64,000 nt of DNA from the NCBI GenBank assembly GCA_918807975.1, contig OU964918.1, positions 52,436,477-52,500,476 on the forward strand, given 5' to 3'. Shown here in pieces: positions 33,655 through 44,415 of the stretch (its first letter is position 1; each line of letters starts with the position of its first letter). The notes beneath the pieces are model-generated. The model made no database searches, was not told the origin of the DNA, and was given only the letters and a program-made list of their open reading frames with translations. The stretch comes from Aplidium turbinatum. Taxonomy: Eukaryota > Chordata > Ascidiacea > Aplousobranchia > Polyclinidae. Both the position numbers and the translations under genes were made by a program.

Positions 33655-36600
33655 TATTTCTGGTGACCCCGACGTGATCTTTGCTAACTGTGAGCTGTAA
33701 CGACGCGATCTTACTGTGAATTAATTACTTGACTTAACTGTGAATTGACTGAATGTGAACTGATCGCTGGATGCACTGGATTATTCTGGATTATATCACG
33801 GATTATAACAAGCCTGCCTTTCATCGGACGCTCCTTCAACGACGACGCCGTGGGACTCAAGTTAAGTAACATTAATTCATGATGTTTGAATACTCTTTTT
33901 ACATTATCGTAGTAGCCGTAAGCCTTTTTATTTCCCTCGTCGTTGTCGTCCTTGGCCGCCGCCTCACTCGTGGCGCGCGATCGGGGCGTCTTGACAGCAG
34001 CGATGACGATGTGTTTCGCCCCCGTCCGGACGACTCCCTTCAGGCACTGGATTGTGGTGTCTGCAGGCACCCCAGGCCCTATGGCATGTCGTTGCCGAGG
34101 TTCTTCGAGACGGACGTATCCCTTTGGATTGAGCTAGTCGAAAGCTTCTTTAGAAATAGGGCCATTGATAATACTGACGAACGATATGACTTAGTTATAC
34201 AGGCACTCAACGAGCAGCAATTGCATAGGGTCGCCGACGCCGTCGTCGACCGTGACGGTTGTGACGACCCCTATGCCATGCTTAAACGGGCCCTCCTGCG
34301 CGAGTTTGGTCTCACGGAGGGAGACCGTGTGAGTGCCTTGTTCCACAAGACGCCTCTCGGAGCCGAAAGGCCATCGACTCATTTAACTAAAATAAGACGA
34401 CTTTTGGGTAGTGCTGCTAGAGGAAATACATCCTTGTTGCGTGAATTATTTTTGGGCAAGTTACCGACTGACGTTAGGCGCATTCTAGCCGCGCACGCGG
34501 GTGATGATTTGGAGACGTTGGCGCGCCGAGCGGATGAAATAGTTAAAATCTCAAGCAGCGATGATGCCATTGTGCAGGGTTCACGCAGTCTTTCCTCGCA
34601 GGCAGACATTAATCAATCTTTGGATAGGCGTGTCTCTGCATTGTCTGAGTCTGTACAGTCATTCGATCGCAGGATGAACTCTTCCGGTAGTGAGATTTCT
34701 GGGAGCTTCAGGACGCCTGACTGTCGGGCGTCCCCCTCTCTCGCCGCTCGGAGGCCCATGCCCTCACGTGACAATCTTCGAGGTCGCCCCTCACTCTGTT
34801 TCTATCACGATAGGTTTGGTCCTAGGGCCCGTCGCTGCGCCCCTCCTTGCAACTGGGAAGGAGAAAAAAACGTATCGGGTCCCACTTCAGCAGAGCGGGC
34901 GAAGTGGGGACCATCAACTTAAACTCCGGCGCGATGCTTCGGCTCTACGACCCGCACACGAATCTAACCTTTCTTATTGACACCGGTAGTAGCCTAAGTA
35001 TACTTCCCTGCCGTTCCTTTAATCGTGCTAAACCCTCTAGTGTTCTTACCGCTGTGAACGGCTCGCCCATTCGGGTGTTCGGCAGCGTGCGCAAGCGGCT
35101 CTCACTTGGCCTACCCGTCGAATTTGAATGGACTTTTAAGCTCGCTGATCTGCCTGTACCCATAATAGGCATAGACTTTTTGTTGCATTTTGGCCTGTCC
35201 ATTGACATTCCTAATAGGCGCCTGATTATGCCGAATCGTGATAACTATGCTAATCATGTGCGACACACCGCACCCTCTAGCGGACCGAAAGGCAAGGACT
35301 CCAATGTTACCGAGCTAGGCGCCTACGCATTCTTAAACGTCGAGTTCCCGAAAGTTTTTGCCCTGGAAAACTATCATCGTCCGTCTAAACATGAAACGTG
35401 TCATCATATTCTCACTTCTGGTCCTCCCACAGCGTCGCGCGTGCGCAGGTTATCACCCGAAAAGTTAATACATCTGCGCGAGGAAATACAGCACCTCTTA
35501 GATCTGGGTGTCATTCGCCCATCCAATTCTCCCTGGGCCTCCCCTGTTCACATGGTCCCAAAAGGGGACACAGGTCGCTACCGCATCACGGGGGACTATA
35601 GAAATCTCAACCGTCAGACCCGGCGCGATACTTATCCGCTACCCTTCTTGCATGACTTCGTCGACGCGTTGCATGGCTCTACCATCTTCTCTAGTCTGGA
35701 TTTGTTCAAGTCTTACCATCAAATCCGTGTCGCCGAACGGGACATTCCAAAAACGGCCATCGTTACGCCCATTGGCGGCTTCGAATTTTGTAAATTAAGC
35801 ATGGGTCTGTGTAATGCTAGCCAAACGTTTCAACGCTTCATGAACGAGGTTTTGCGTGGATTGAACTTCGTGTTTTGCTATGTCGATGATGTGTTAATCT
35901 TCTCCAAAAATAAAGAAGAACATGTGATCCACCTGAGGGCAGTTTTTCGACGCTTGACTCACTACGGGCTCATTCTCAATAAGGAAAAATGTGTGTTTGG
36001 TGTTCCGAATGTAAAATTCTTAGGTCATGAGGTCAACTCTGAAGGCATTCGACCCCTTTCTGGCAAGGTGGAAGCAATCCAGAAGTTTCAGCGTCCACTA
36101 CAGGCAGGGCAGCTCAGGAGGTATCTTGGCATGGTGAACTTCTACCGTAAATTCATTCCCGACTGTGCACGGCTCTTGCAGTCGCTACACGGCATCTTAA
36201 CTCCTAAGCTATCCGGTCAGAAACCGATACCTTGGACCGATGATGCCATCTCAGCCTTCGACAGGTCGAAGGAAGGCTTAAAGAGCATTTCACTGTTAGC
36301 GTATCCAGCCCCCGGCGCCGTGACCTCTTTCGTCGTAGATGCATCTTCCACTGCTGTCGGTGCCGTGGTCCAACAGGAAATCGATGGTAAACAGAAGCCC
36401 ATTACTTTCTTTTCCAAATGTCTGGATAATACTCAGAGACGCTATTCTACATTCGACCGTGAGTTGTTGGCAATATACCTCTCACCGGAAACCTCTCACC
36501 GAACTTTAGGTACTTCCTGGAAGGTCGTAAGTTCGCCATATTTACGGATCACAAACCTCTCATCACTGCCTTCAAGGGTACGCTTGCCCATGCTACAGGT

Positions 36601-38055
36601 AGACAGTCTCGACATTTCTCTTATATCTCGGAATTCACGTCTGATCTACAGTACATAAAGGGTGAAGATAACGTCGTAGCTGACTGCTTAAGTCGCCCCC
36701 AGATAAATGCCATCTTCGAATCCCACTTCTGACACCGCCGTCCTGGGTACGACGTAAAACTGCATCCCTCCATCCCATCTTTCATCAGTTAGGTGCCGTT
36801 CTTGCATAAAGTTATCGTATTAATTACAGCAGTCTTCGTCCTGGGCATGACGTAAAACTGCATCCATTCATCCATCCATTCCACCTTTCCTTAGTTAGCT
36901 TAGTCATCGTTTTTGCATACAGTCTTCAAAGGAATTACAGTAGCTCTCAACCACTTCTTAGTCCTGGGTAAGACTTGAAACTGCATACATTACCTCAGTT
37001 AATCACTCCCTCGTTTAGCAGTTCCCCGCTCTGTAGTTGTCTTTAGGAGCTTTAGGAGTTGTGTCTTAAGGAGCTGCGCTTCCCTCAGATAGGCGTGCGA
37101 CGCAGCACACTTCCCGTATATAGTACTTGCTATAACCCTTGTCTGACCACCGCTGTTTTGTTCACGTAGCGCCTCGTTGTTCACCCTTGTAGTCACTGTT
37201 GCTAGGATCTTGCTTGTCAAGGTGGTAGCATAGATATAAGTCGACATGCTGCTTGCGTCTAGCTTGCCCGTCGCTTTCTGCCTGTTTGGCCTTGTTTCGT
37301 CACAGCTGCTCGCATTCATCTGTCCACCGCTTCCTGCTCTGTTGGACCGGTTCCACGCTCAGTCGCCGTGCACAGCTAGCATGCTTTCAGTCTATCTATC
37401 TTTCAGTTCCTATGTTTGCTGGTCGTCGTGAGGCTAGGTACTTCAAGCCTCGTCACTTCCCCTGGTTGTCTGCTGGCACTACAGTCCTGGTCTGGTTTCA
37501 TTTAAACGTGTGTCCGTTTTTCTCACCTTCCCCGTTTGGTTAGAATACCCATCCTGCTGTCATGACGCTTTGCTCTCGCGTCGCGGTGTGTGGCGGTTTG
37601 TACGACTGCTTCGCACGGCCGTTGTCCGGACTGTCCCTCCGTGTCGTAGAGAGAGTGCGCTCTGTGCCCTCTGACGTGCTTCATCAATTTTCACAACTTA
37701 GTCGTCGTACTGCATATTAACATTATCTGCATCGTCAGTGTTCACCTGTGATTGATTAGTGATTAGATTGTGTTTGTCATTGTAACTCTCCACATTTTTT
37801 AATTAGAAATCATCGAAGCCGGATGTCCGCCGCACGAGACCTCTGCTTCAACCAATCGAGAGCCGACCAGCCGCTCCCCGGAATCAGAGGAACTGTTAGC
37901 GCTCGCGCCGTGCGGAGGGGATCCGACCCCGTCTTGTTGTTCACCGTGTGTCTATGTTATAATACGCATCTTGTGCCTCGCCTGTTTCATTTCATGCTGC
38001 AAACATCTCATCAGAAGTCAAACGGCCACCCCGTTTTCCTTCTTGCGGGGGTGTC

Positions 38056-38892
38056 TGTAGCGCCAGAGAGCTCTGTCGTCTCTGACGTCACACGTACACG
38101 TCACTAGAATCTTCCAGAAGACTCCGCCTTGAGCGCATAACTGCACGTATCGGGAATTCAATTCAGCAATCGGGAATTCAACTTCTGTAATCAACGTCAC
38201 TATGCCGAATTCCTACCTTGGTTCATCGTTATGTAGAATTGCAGTCGTGTTGCGTTGTGTGATCATATGTAAAACTCGCAATCTCACACTAGTACCTTCT
38301 TAAAGAAGTTAAGCTCATGGTTTAAAATCAATCAGTCGTTTGCTATGTGAAATTTAGTTTTTTGTAGAGTTCTACAACATGTAAAAATCAGAGTGTGAAG
38401 TTTTTGCTATGTGAAAATCAATAGTTGTTGAGTTGTTGTTCAATATGAAAAGTCGGTTCTTTCAATATGGAAATCAGTTGAATGCAATATCAAAAGTCAG
38501 AACTTAAAACCGGTATCAAGAAATCAGTCTTGGTAATTCTAAAGCAATATATCAGTTTCGTTGTTGCTACCGCTTTCTATTTTTGGCACTGCCAGGATGA
38601 CGTTTGGATCAGTTTATTGTTAATGTAGCAGCGACAATATTTCGTATCCAGTTGTTGGTGGTGGAGCTTTAATATTCCGGTGTTTTCCTTTACTTTCTGT
38701 GTTGCTGGATCGAAGATTAAAACTATAAACAATTACGTTGTGAGCAAGCATTGATCTTCTGAGCTGAGTTAGAAACAATAGCAGCGTAATCGACCTCGTG
38801 TCCTATCATTCCTTGCCGACTTTGCCCAGGAATGTTGCCATCCCACTGATGGCTGTGTATGGGTGGATATGCTGAAAGCAGCGTCCGCTACA
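38056..38892 (+). repeat. 3' LTR of the Gypsy element
   Basis: Nearly identical to 32816-33654, with only a handful of differences across about 838 bp. Confidence 0.9.
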
Positions 38893-39109
38893 ATGCCATC
38901 AGCAGGTAAGACAGAATGCAAACAAAAAATTTGCGTAACGTTGTAAAACCAATCGGTAAGAAAAAACTTTATTTTCCCAAAACAAGAATTTTCTCACGTT
39001 TGCTTTTTGCATGGAATGGCAGAAGCAGGGCTCTCACTTTTGAGGAAATTTCCTTAGTTTGAGGAAATTTAATTCTATTTTCATTTTTTTTTTTAACAAC
39101 AGCAGATAT

Positions 39110-39340
39110 AAACAGTTCATACTTGGATGACATTATCAAGCTTCAAGAAAGCGAGGTGCAAAAAAGAAATTTCAACACAACAAATCTTCAAACGTTTTGG
39201 TGCCAACAAATGGAAAGTTATCTTCTTATTACAAAAGTTGCCCTTGAAGTTCTCATGCCATTCGTAACCACTCATGTATGCGAGCATGCGTTTTCTATTC
39301 TGGTGGATGTTAAAGTGAAAAAACGAAACTGACTTGCATG
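39110..39340 (+). mobile_element. hAT transposase fragment (SCAND3/ZBED-like)
   Basis: Plus-strand open frame from 39123 with KLQESEVQKRNFNTTNLQTF, EVLMPFVTTHVCEHAFSILV and KVKKRN, matching the C-terminal region of ZBED/SCAND3-type hAT transposases (LLPFxTTYLCExGFSALxxIKxKxRN). It lies 3' of the LTR element and probably belongs with the hAT end at 32593. Confidence 0.7.
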
Positions 39341-39863
39341 CGAAAATGACATGAGAATTGCTGTTTCCGAGACAAAGCCTTGAATCTCATTATTCAGGAT
39401 GAATCAGGATTCAGGAAGTTTCAAATAACATATTGTAAGGATAATATAAAACCAAGGAAATTTCCAGAAATATTTAATAAAACTACCATTCAACGTTTTA
39501 TAGGCAGAGAAAACTTTTTTCTCCCTACATTGAAAAATTCCAAGTCTGACTACTTAGGTTGCTGGAAGATGGAGACTTCCGTTTTTTCGACTTGTTGTTT
39601 TTCTTTAGTCATTGCAAACAAACTGTATTTATTCAGAAATGTCTGCAAATAAGCAGGCACTATAACCGATCAATGCAATAAACAAAGAAAAACGAAACAC
39701 ATGATCATACACTGCTTCAACGCGTGACGGAAACCTACCAGAAATTACCATCAGGCACTGGAGGCTTACCGTATGTTCTATAGGCTAAAGAGTGGCAGAT
39801 TTCATACTGATACTGGATGTGTAGACTTTAGAGTGTAGTAGCCTTGAAAGAAGCTTAGTTGGT

Positions 39864-39886
39864 ATGGAATCCAACTCGTTTAATAG
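39864..39886 (+). pseudogene. copy of the zinc-finger gene's first coding exon
   Basis: ATG GAA TCC AAC TCG TTT AAT AG followed by GTGAGT. Exon length (23 bases), phase and residues (MESNSFN) match exon 1 of the gene at 60356 (MESNSSN), and the T-rich intron start is similar. No second exon was found nearby, so this is a partial duplicate or the start of a decayed paralogue. Confidence 0.4.
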
Positions 39887-40076
39887 GTGAGTAGAATTAT
39901 TTTTTTCTGTATTTGAATTCAGTATGTTTTTAAAAATTCATTTCCTCCAGAAAAGGACCTCCAGGCTACTGAAAATAAGTGAAAAACTAGAAGTAGGCTA
40001 TCATAATTTACAGTTCCATTTTAGCAACGTTTATGATAGCTTAGTGCCGAAGGCTTAGTAGCCTATAATGAGAACC

Positions 40077-40774
40077 CAGGGATATCTATAACTACGGGAT
40101 TGGAAACTCTATCCAGTGCTATACATCAGTAGGGTCATCACATTACTAGGGCTACAGAAAGATTAACAAAATAAAATACCGACTAAAAGATATACAAAGT
40201 TAGATTTTGCAATAATAATACAAAATGTACACTCACATAAACTTAATTGATGCATAAAAGTACATTTACGCTGCTAGAAAAAAAAAACGATGAATCCAAA
40301 AAATGAATGAATGCAACGAGTCCAGAAACAGCCTACTGTTGTTCTTTAGCATTGTGCGTACTGCAAATCGGATCAGAAGTAAATGAGGAGTGTTCAGCAA
40401 TCAGTGAAATATGCTGTTGTATCATCAACTTGTTCACTGATTGATCCAGTGCGAAACCAATCCGTTTACGACGTCATCAGAACTAAAACCAATAGTCATT
40501 CTGGAAATTTTTTAAGCAGCAAACAAAATACAACATAACTGCACTAATGGAATACAAACAAATACACAAACCAGGCAAGCATAGACCTTACAATTTACAG
40601 GTGAATTAATGATTACACTTTTGGTTGTTCGTTTAGCCTACTACTTGCTACCCTTTGAGGTCAATTTATGTGATTATTTATCACAGCAGCGCACAAACAA
40701 AAATGACCCTACTGGTGTATAAAATGGTTTTCAGTTCCACAGAGTTTCCAATCCCGTAGTTATAGATATCCCTG
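40077..40774. mobile_element. hAT-like non-autonomous element, CAGGGATATC family, copy 2
   Basis: The ends read CAGGGATATCTATAACTACG inwards from both sides, and the inverted identity continues through GGGATTGGAAACTCT. A perfect 8-bp TSD TGAGAACC lies at 40069-40076 and 40775-40782. It has no transposase frame. The first ten terminal bases are shared with the element at 25421-26338, but the interiors differ. Confidence 0.85.
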
Positions 40775-40782
40775 TGAGAACC

Positions 40783-41113
40783 TTATCTTATTCCCCAAAG
40801 CTCAGTAACTGAGTATAGGACCTTTACATACATGATAGCTTACTGGCATGAAGGATGGAAGGTGTGGTATACAATTAAAATACGGTACATACAGTCTCAA
40901 ATAAACAGCATGCCAAGTGGTATTGATGACTTTATGCAAGCATGGGGGTTAGGGTATCAGTTTGTTTTGCACAACCTGGTGGAAAACACAAGGCACTCCA
41001 ACGGCGTTGCCAGAGCTGATTCCTTGACTGATGTTTTCCTTTAACCTACTGCGTATAAGTAACAAACCCATATGTGTATGATGGTGGTATATTCTCAATG
41101 CTTTTGCATTATG
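40783..41113. other. no gene recognised
   Basis: A plus-strand ORF of 70 codons (40832-41044) lies here with no recognised family and no splice support. Nothing else was seen. Confidence 0.25.
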
Positions 41114-41156
41114 ATTTAGTGCAGTGCTTCCCAACCTTTTTCAGTTTGCGACCCAC

Positions 41157-42467
41157 TTGACGTCATTGCATAGCACAAACGATTGTTGCGAGAATATATT
41201 TCCAGCTCACATCTAGAAAATGTTAATACTGTATCCCTTAGCTTCCATTTAAGCAGAAAAGCTTTGGATTTTTACATTGCTTCAACGATTGATGACATTT
41301 AATCAGTGTAACAAAGGTGAATTCTTCGCTAAGAATGGATGAGAGTACCTACTTCCACACTAATCAGCGCAATTTAGTTCAAGCCTTACATCATAATGAC
41401 TGGCTTTGATCTCCGAGTAATATAATTGATAAGGCAAGGTTGATTACAAAATTAACATAGGAGTAGGCTAAGTTTTGGTATTACAGTAAGAAATGACCTA
41501 GGGAACTTGAACTTGCAAGTTCCAATTGATTCGGGTAGATGCAGTATCATGCTTTCCAACGGTAGAAAATTTGTTAAAATCCGATCAGAAATGAGAAAAC
41601 TGCAGCACATTTGGTGGAGGCACGATGAAAGTTTTAAAAATCTATATCCATTCTGCTTCATCACTTATTCTACGGTTTTTCACCCTTTTTCTTCTTCCCA
41701 AAAGTAGTTGCGCCTTTTTGTGTGATGTGACATCGTCTGATGACGTCAATGACCAAGGCGGCCGATTCAGTAAGAGAACCGAAAATTCTATGACTGAGAT
41801 TGAGGACAATGAACCTACTTGCTCTTCATCACTTTCGCTCAAATTACACGCAAAAACAACGGAATGGCCCGTTTCGGTGAGTTCCCTATTTGGTAAGAGC
41901 CTTTTCCGGTGAGAGCCCTATTCGGTGATTTTTTTTTTTTTAAATATTGGGTACCGTAGCCTAATTATCATTGCCGTTATAAGGTTAGGGTTTTAGGGGT
42001 TAAAGTTTTAGGCTATGGGTTAGGGTCTTATTTCAACGTTTAGCGACAATAAAACGATGTAAAAGCGGCAATGATAATTAGGCTACGGTACCATACCCAA
42101 TAATTTTCAAAAAAAAATTTAGAAAAATCACCAAATAGGGCTCTGCACTGAAAAAGGCTCTCACCGAAAAGGTTCTCACAGAATCGGACTCACCGAATAG
42201 TAGCAGACCCCAAAAACAAACCTAAGGAAAAAACCTAGTGAAACGTTTGACTCTTCAGATGCAGGTCGTTAGTCTGATGAAAGCCTTTCAGAGTGACTTT
42301 GCTGAAATTTTAAAAAGTTTTCTAAACCGTAGATATAGTTCAAGATAAAGTAATTAAGCATGATGATCGAACTGTTGTGTCCGCCGTGAGACTTAATTTG
42401 TCTGCCAAGATAGCTTCTCAGACTGGACATATTTGTCCGCTGTCAACAAAATCGAATTTTGAGGCCT
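41157..42467 (+). mobile_element. fragments of the CGAAATT-ended repeat family
   Basis: 41157-41445 matches 55917-56235. 42240-42467 (AAAGCCTTTCAGAGTGACTT ... GTCCGCTGTCAACAAAA, ending in TTTTGAGGCCTG) matches 58420-58672 and 59450-59705. An iteron MITE (41860-42210) sits inside. An open stretch at 41705-41859 (acidic, Ser-rich) may be part of its coding region. Confidence 0.5.
41860..42210. mobile_element. iteron MITE, copy 2 (9-bp TSD)
   Basis: Starts CGGAATGGCCCGTTTCGGTG, ends CACCGAATAGTAGCAGACCC, and is flanked by CAAAAACAA at 41851-41859 and 42211-42219. The core has GGGTACCGTAGCCTAATTAT and, further on, its reverse complement, so this copy can fold back almost end to end. A GGTTAGGGTTTTAGGGG telomere-like tract lies between. 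Confidence 0.8.
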
Positions 42468-42767
42468 GCAACCTATTTGTCCCCTGAGAAGATCGAGAGA
42501 AATTTTGAAATGTTTGCGGCAACTCCGATCAGCGACTTCGGCTCTGTTGTATTTTTCTCGATCTTTTCTGGGTACGAAATGGAGGTACAAAGTGTTCAGG
42601 GGACGAAATAGGTTGCACCCCTTTTAATGCAAGTTTTATTGTGTGACCTACCATGAGATATGACATCTTTTTACTACTGCCATACGTACTGAAATAGTTA
42701 AGCGACCCAACACATCTAATTGTTACATGTTTGTTACATAATTGTTATGTAATGATATACAATACCA

Positions 42768-44302
42768 ATCCTCGAAATTAGCGGCGGCACTCGGCAATTG
42801 CCGTGGTAAATGCCGCCGTAAACGTCATAATGGCCATTCTGCTACGGCAATAAAAATGCCGCCGCAAAATGAGCACTTAATTAGGACAAAAATTGTTCAA
42901 AATTTCTTCCTGTGTTATTTACTCGCAGCGGGAGTTTAATCAGCAGAAACATCGTACCAAGACCTCACCTCGGACTATTTTAATTGCTGTGAACACTCAC
43001 GCAGTCTTCGAAAATATTATATTTTATAGCATATTTTTACTAGGCAAAAACTTTGCCGAAGCCAAACGGCAAAAGTTGAAATTGCGTCGGCAATTGCTGT
43101 GAACGTTTATTACGACAAAATTGTACCGAAACATGTAAAACGAGAAAGGAAAAATGTACTAGAGTAGTCGATCACGACCGCATCGTTTGATTTGTTGTGA
43201 TGTACCGGTAATAATACTAAAAGTAGCGATAAAGCGAGCAACGCAATACGCACGCTGTTAAACGTTAATTCACGTCAAATAACTCAGGGGGAAAGTAAGT
43301 TAATTTTGGGTTGATTCAACATTCGAGTCAGCACAAATCGATATAATTTTCCCGGCGGGTTATATTGCGCACCCAGACAGCAAAACCATCATTTCTAACA
43401 CCTATTAAACGTCTACAGACGCAAAATCAATGCAAAAATAACGAATTTTGCTGCCTGGGTAACAAAAATGCACAAGAAAAAATTTACGTTTGTTTTTCGA
43501 CATCTAGCGACGTTGAACCATCATAAAATAACGTTAATTGCTCAAACAGGTACCGGTAACAAATTATTAGCTCCCTGCGAGAAGATTGGCTCGATTTACG
43601 TATACACTAACATAATTTCGGCACAATTGGGATACTGCGTGCGAGCAACACAAAGTCTGTTGGATAAAGAACTAGTTAGAATCGGAATCATCAGATGCTA
43701 TATCGGAGGATGAGATTGTCGCGTTGTCATTGAAATAATTGAAGGCGCAAATCTGCCGTTTGTGAAAGCGGCGATGCCATATAATCGGAAGCATTATTTT
43801 ACTGCCGAAGAACCATTTATCCAATTTTGTTCTACTTTTTTAACTTGACCCCGTAGCTTTTCTAATTCCGATTTGTTTCCGTCATAAAATTCTTTATAAA
43901 TTTTGCAAAATACCACACTAACTTTTCCTTCTGTTCCCTCTGTTTGATAACCTATAGCAGGTAAATTCCACTTTTTAACTGTTTCTTCTTTCACGATGAT
44001 TTATATTCGCAACGACACCGGGAAACAATAAGCATTCGATGAAAGAATAACTTTTTCGTAACAATTAAGCCAGTATTTACAAGGTTGCAAACTTTTTGCA
44101 GTTCACAAGAGCATTGTCAGCGCATAAAATAGCTTGCGTGATGCTCTCCGCTACCGCCGTATGAAACACGAAGAATAAGCACATACAATTTCGTTTGTTT
44201 AAACTTTAAAGCATACGGCAATTGCCGCCGCAATCCAAGGTTTGCTGATTTGGCGACGGCAATGTTTTTGCCGTCGTAGATGGAAGCTAATTTCGAGGGC
44301 TG
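42768..44302. mobile_element. DNA transposon-like element with GCCGCCG-rich ends
   Basis: The left end ATCCTCGAAATTAGC and right end GCTAATTTCGAGGGCTG are inverted repeats. Flanks CAATACCA and CAATACAA match at 7 of 8. Subterminal CGGCAATTGCCG/GCCGCCG palindromes occur near both ends. It contains a palindromic mini-element at about 43371-43464. Minus frame 43994-43794 and plus frame 43468-43713 show no recognised family. Confidence 0.5.
43371..43464. repeat. short palindromic MITE-like element, copy 2
   Basis: CCCAGACAGCAAAACC at the left and TTTTGCTGCCTGGG at the right are inverted repeats, with core AACGTCTACAGACG at 43408-43421. This copy has the best preserved termini of the family. Confidence 0.55.
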
Positions 44303-44415
44303 CAATACAATAATTTATAGAAAACAGGGCGCACACTGCACAATTCATGAAAATGGAAAGTCAACAAATCAAGTGAAGATAAGAGTAGCAATGGTGAAGG
44401 CGTAGTATTGTTCAA

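Larger units (their letters stand above)
32816..38892 (+). mobile_element. Ty3/Gypsy LTR retrotransposon with both LTRs (CsRn1-like), young, incomplete
   Basis: LTRs at 32816-33654 (839 bp) and 38056-38892 (837 bp) begin TGTAG and end TACA and are almost identical, so the insertion is recent. A 4-bp TSD ATGC flanks it (32812-32815, 38893-38896). Just inside the 5' LTR is TGGTGACCCCGACGTGAT, complementary to the 3' end of tRNA-Trp, the primer used by the CsRn1 group. Plus-strand parts recognised in order are gag, aspartic protease, reverse transcriptase and RNase H. A non-coding stretch of about 1.3 kb follows before the 3' LTR, and I saw no clear integrase. It looks broken in a few places. 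Confidence 0.9.

Noticed and set aside
33711-34070. Minus-strand 119-codon ORF over the Gypsy gag start
   Set aside because: It is antisense to the LTR element and has no family resemblance.
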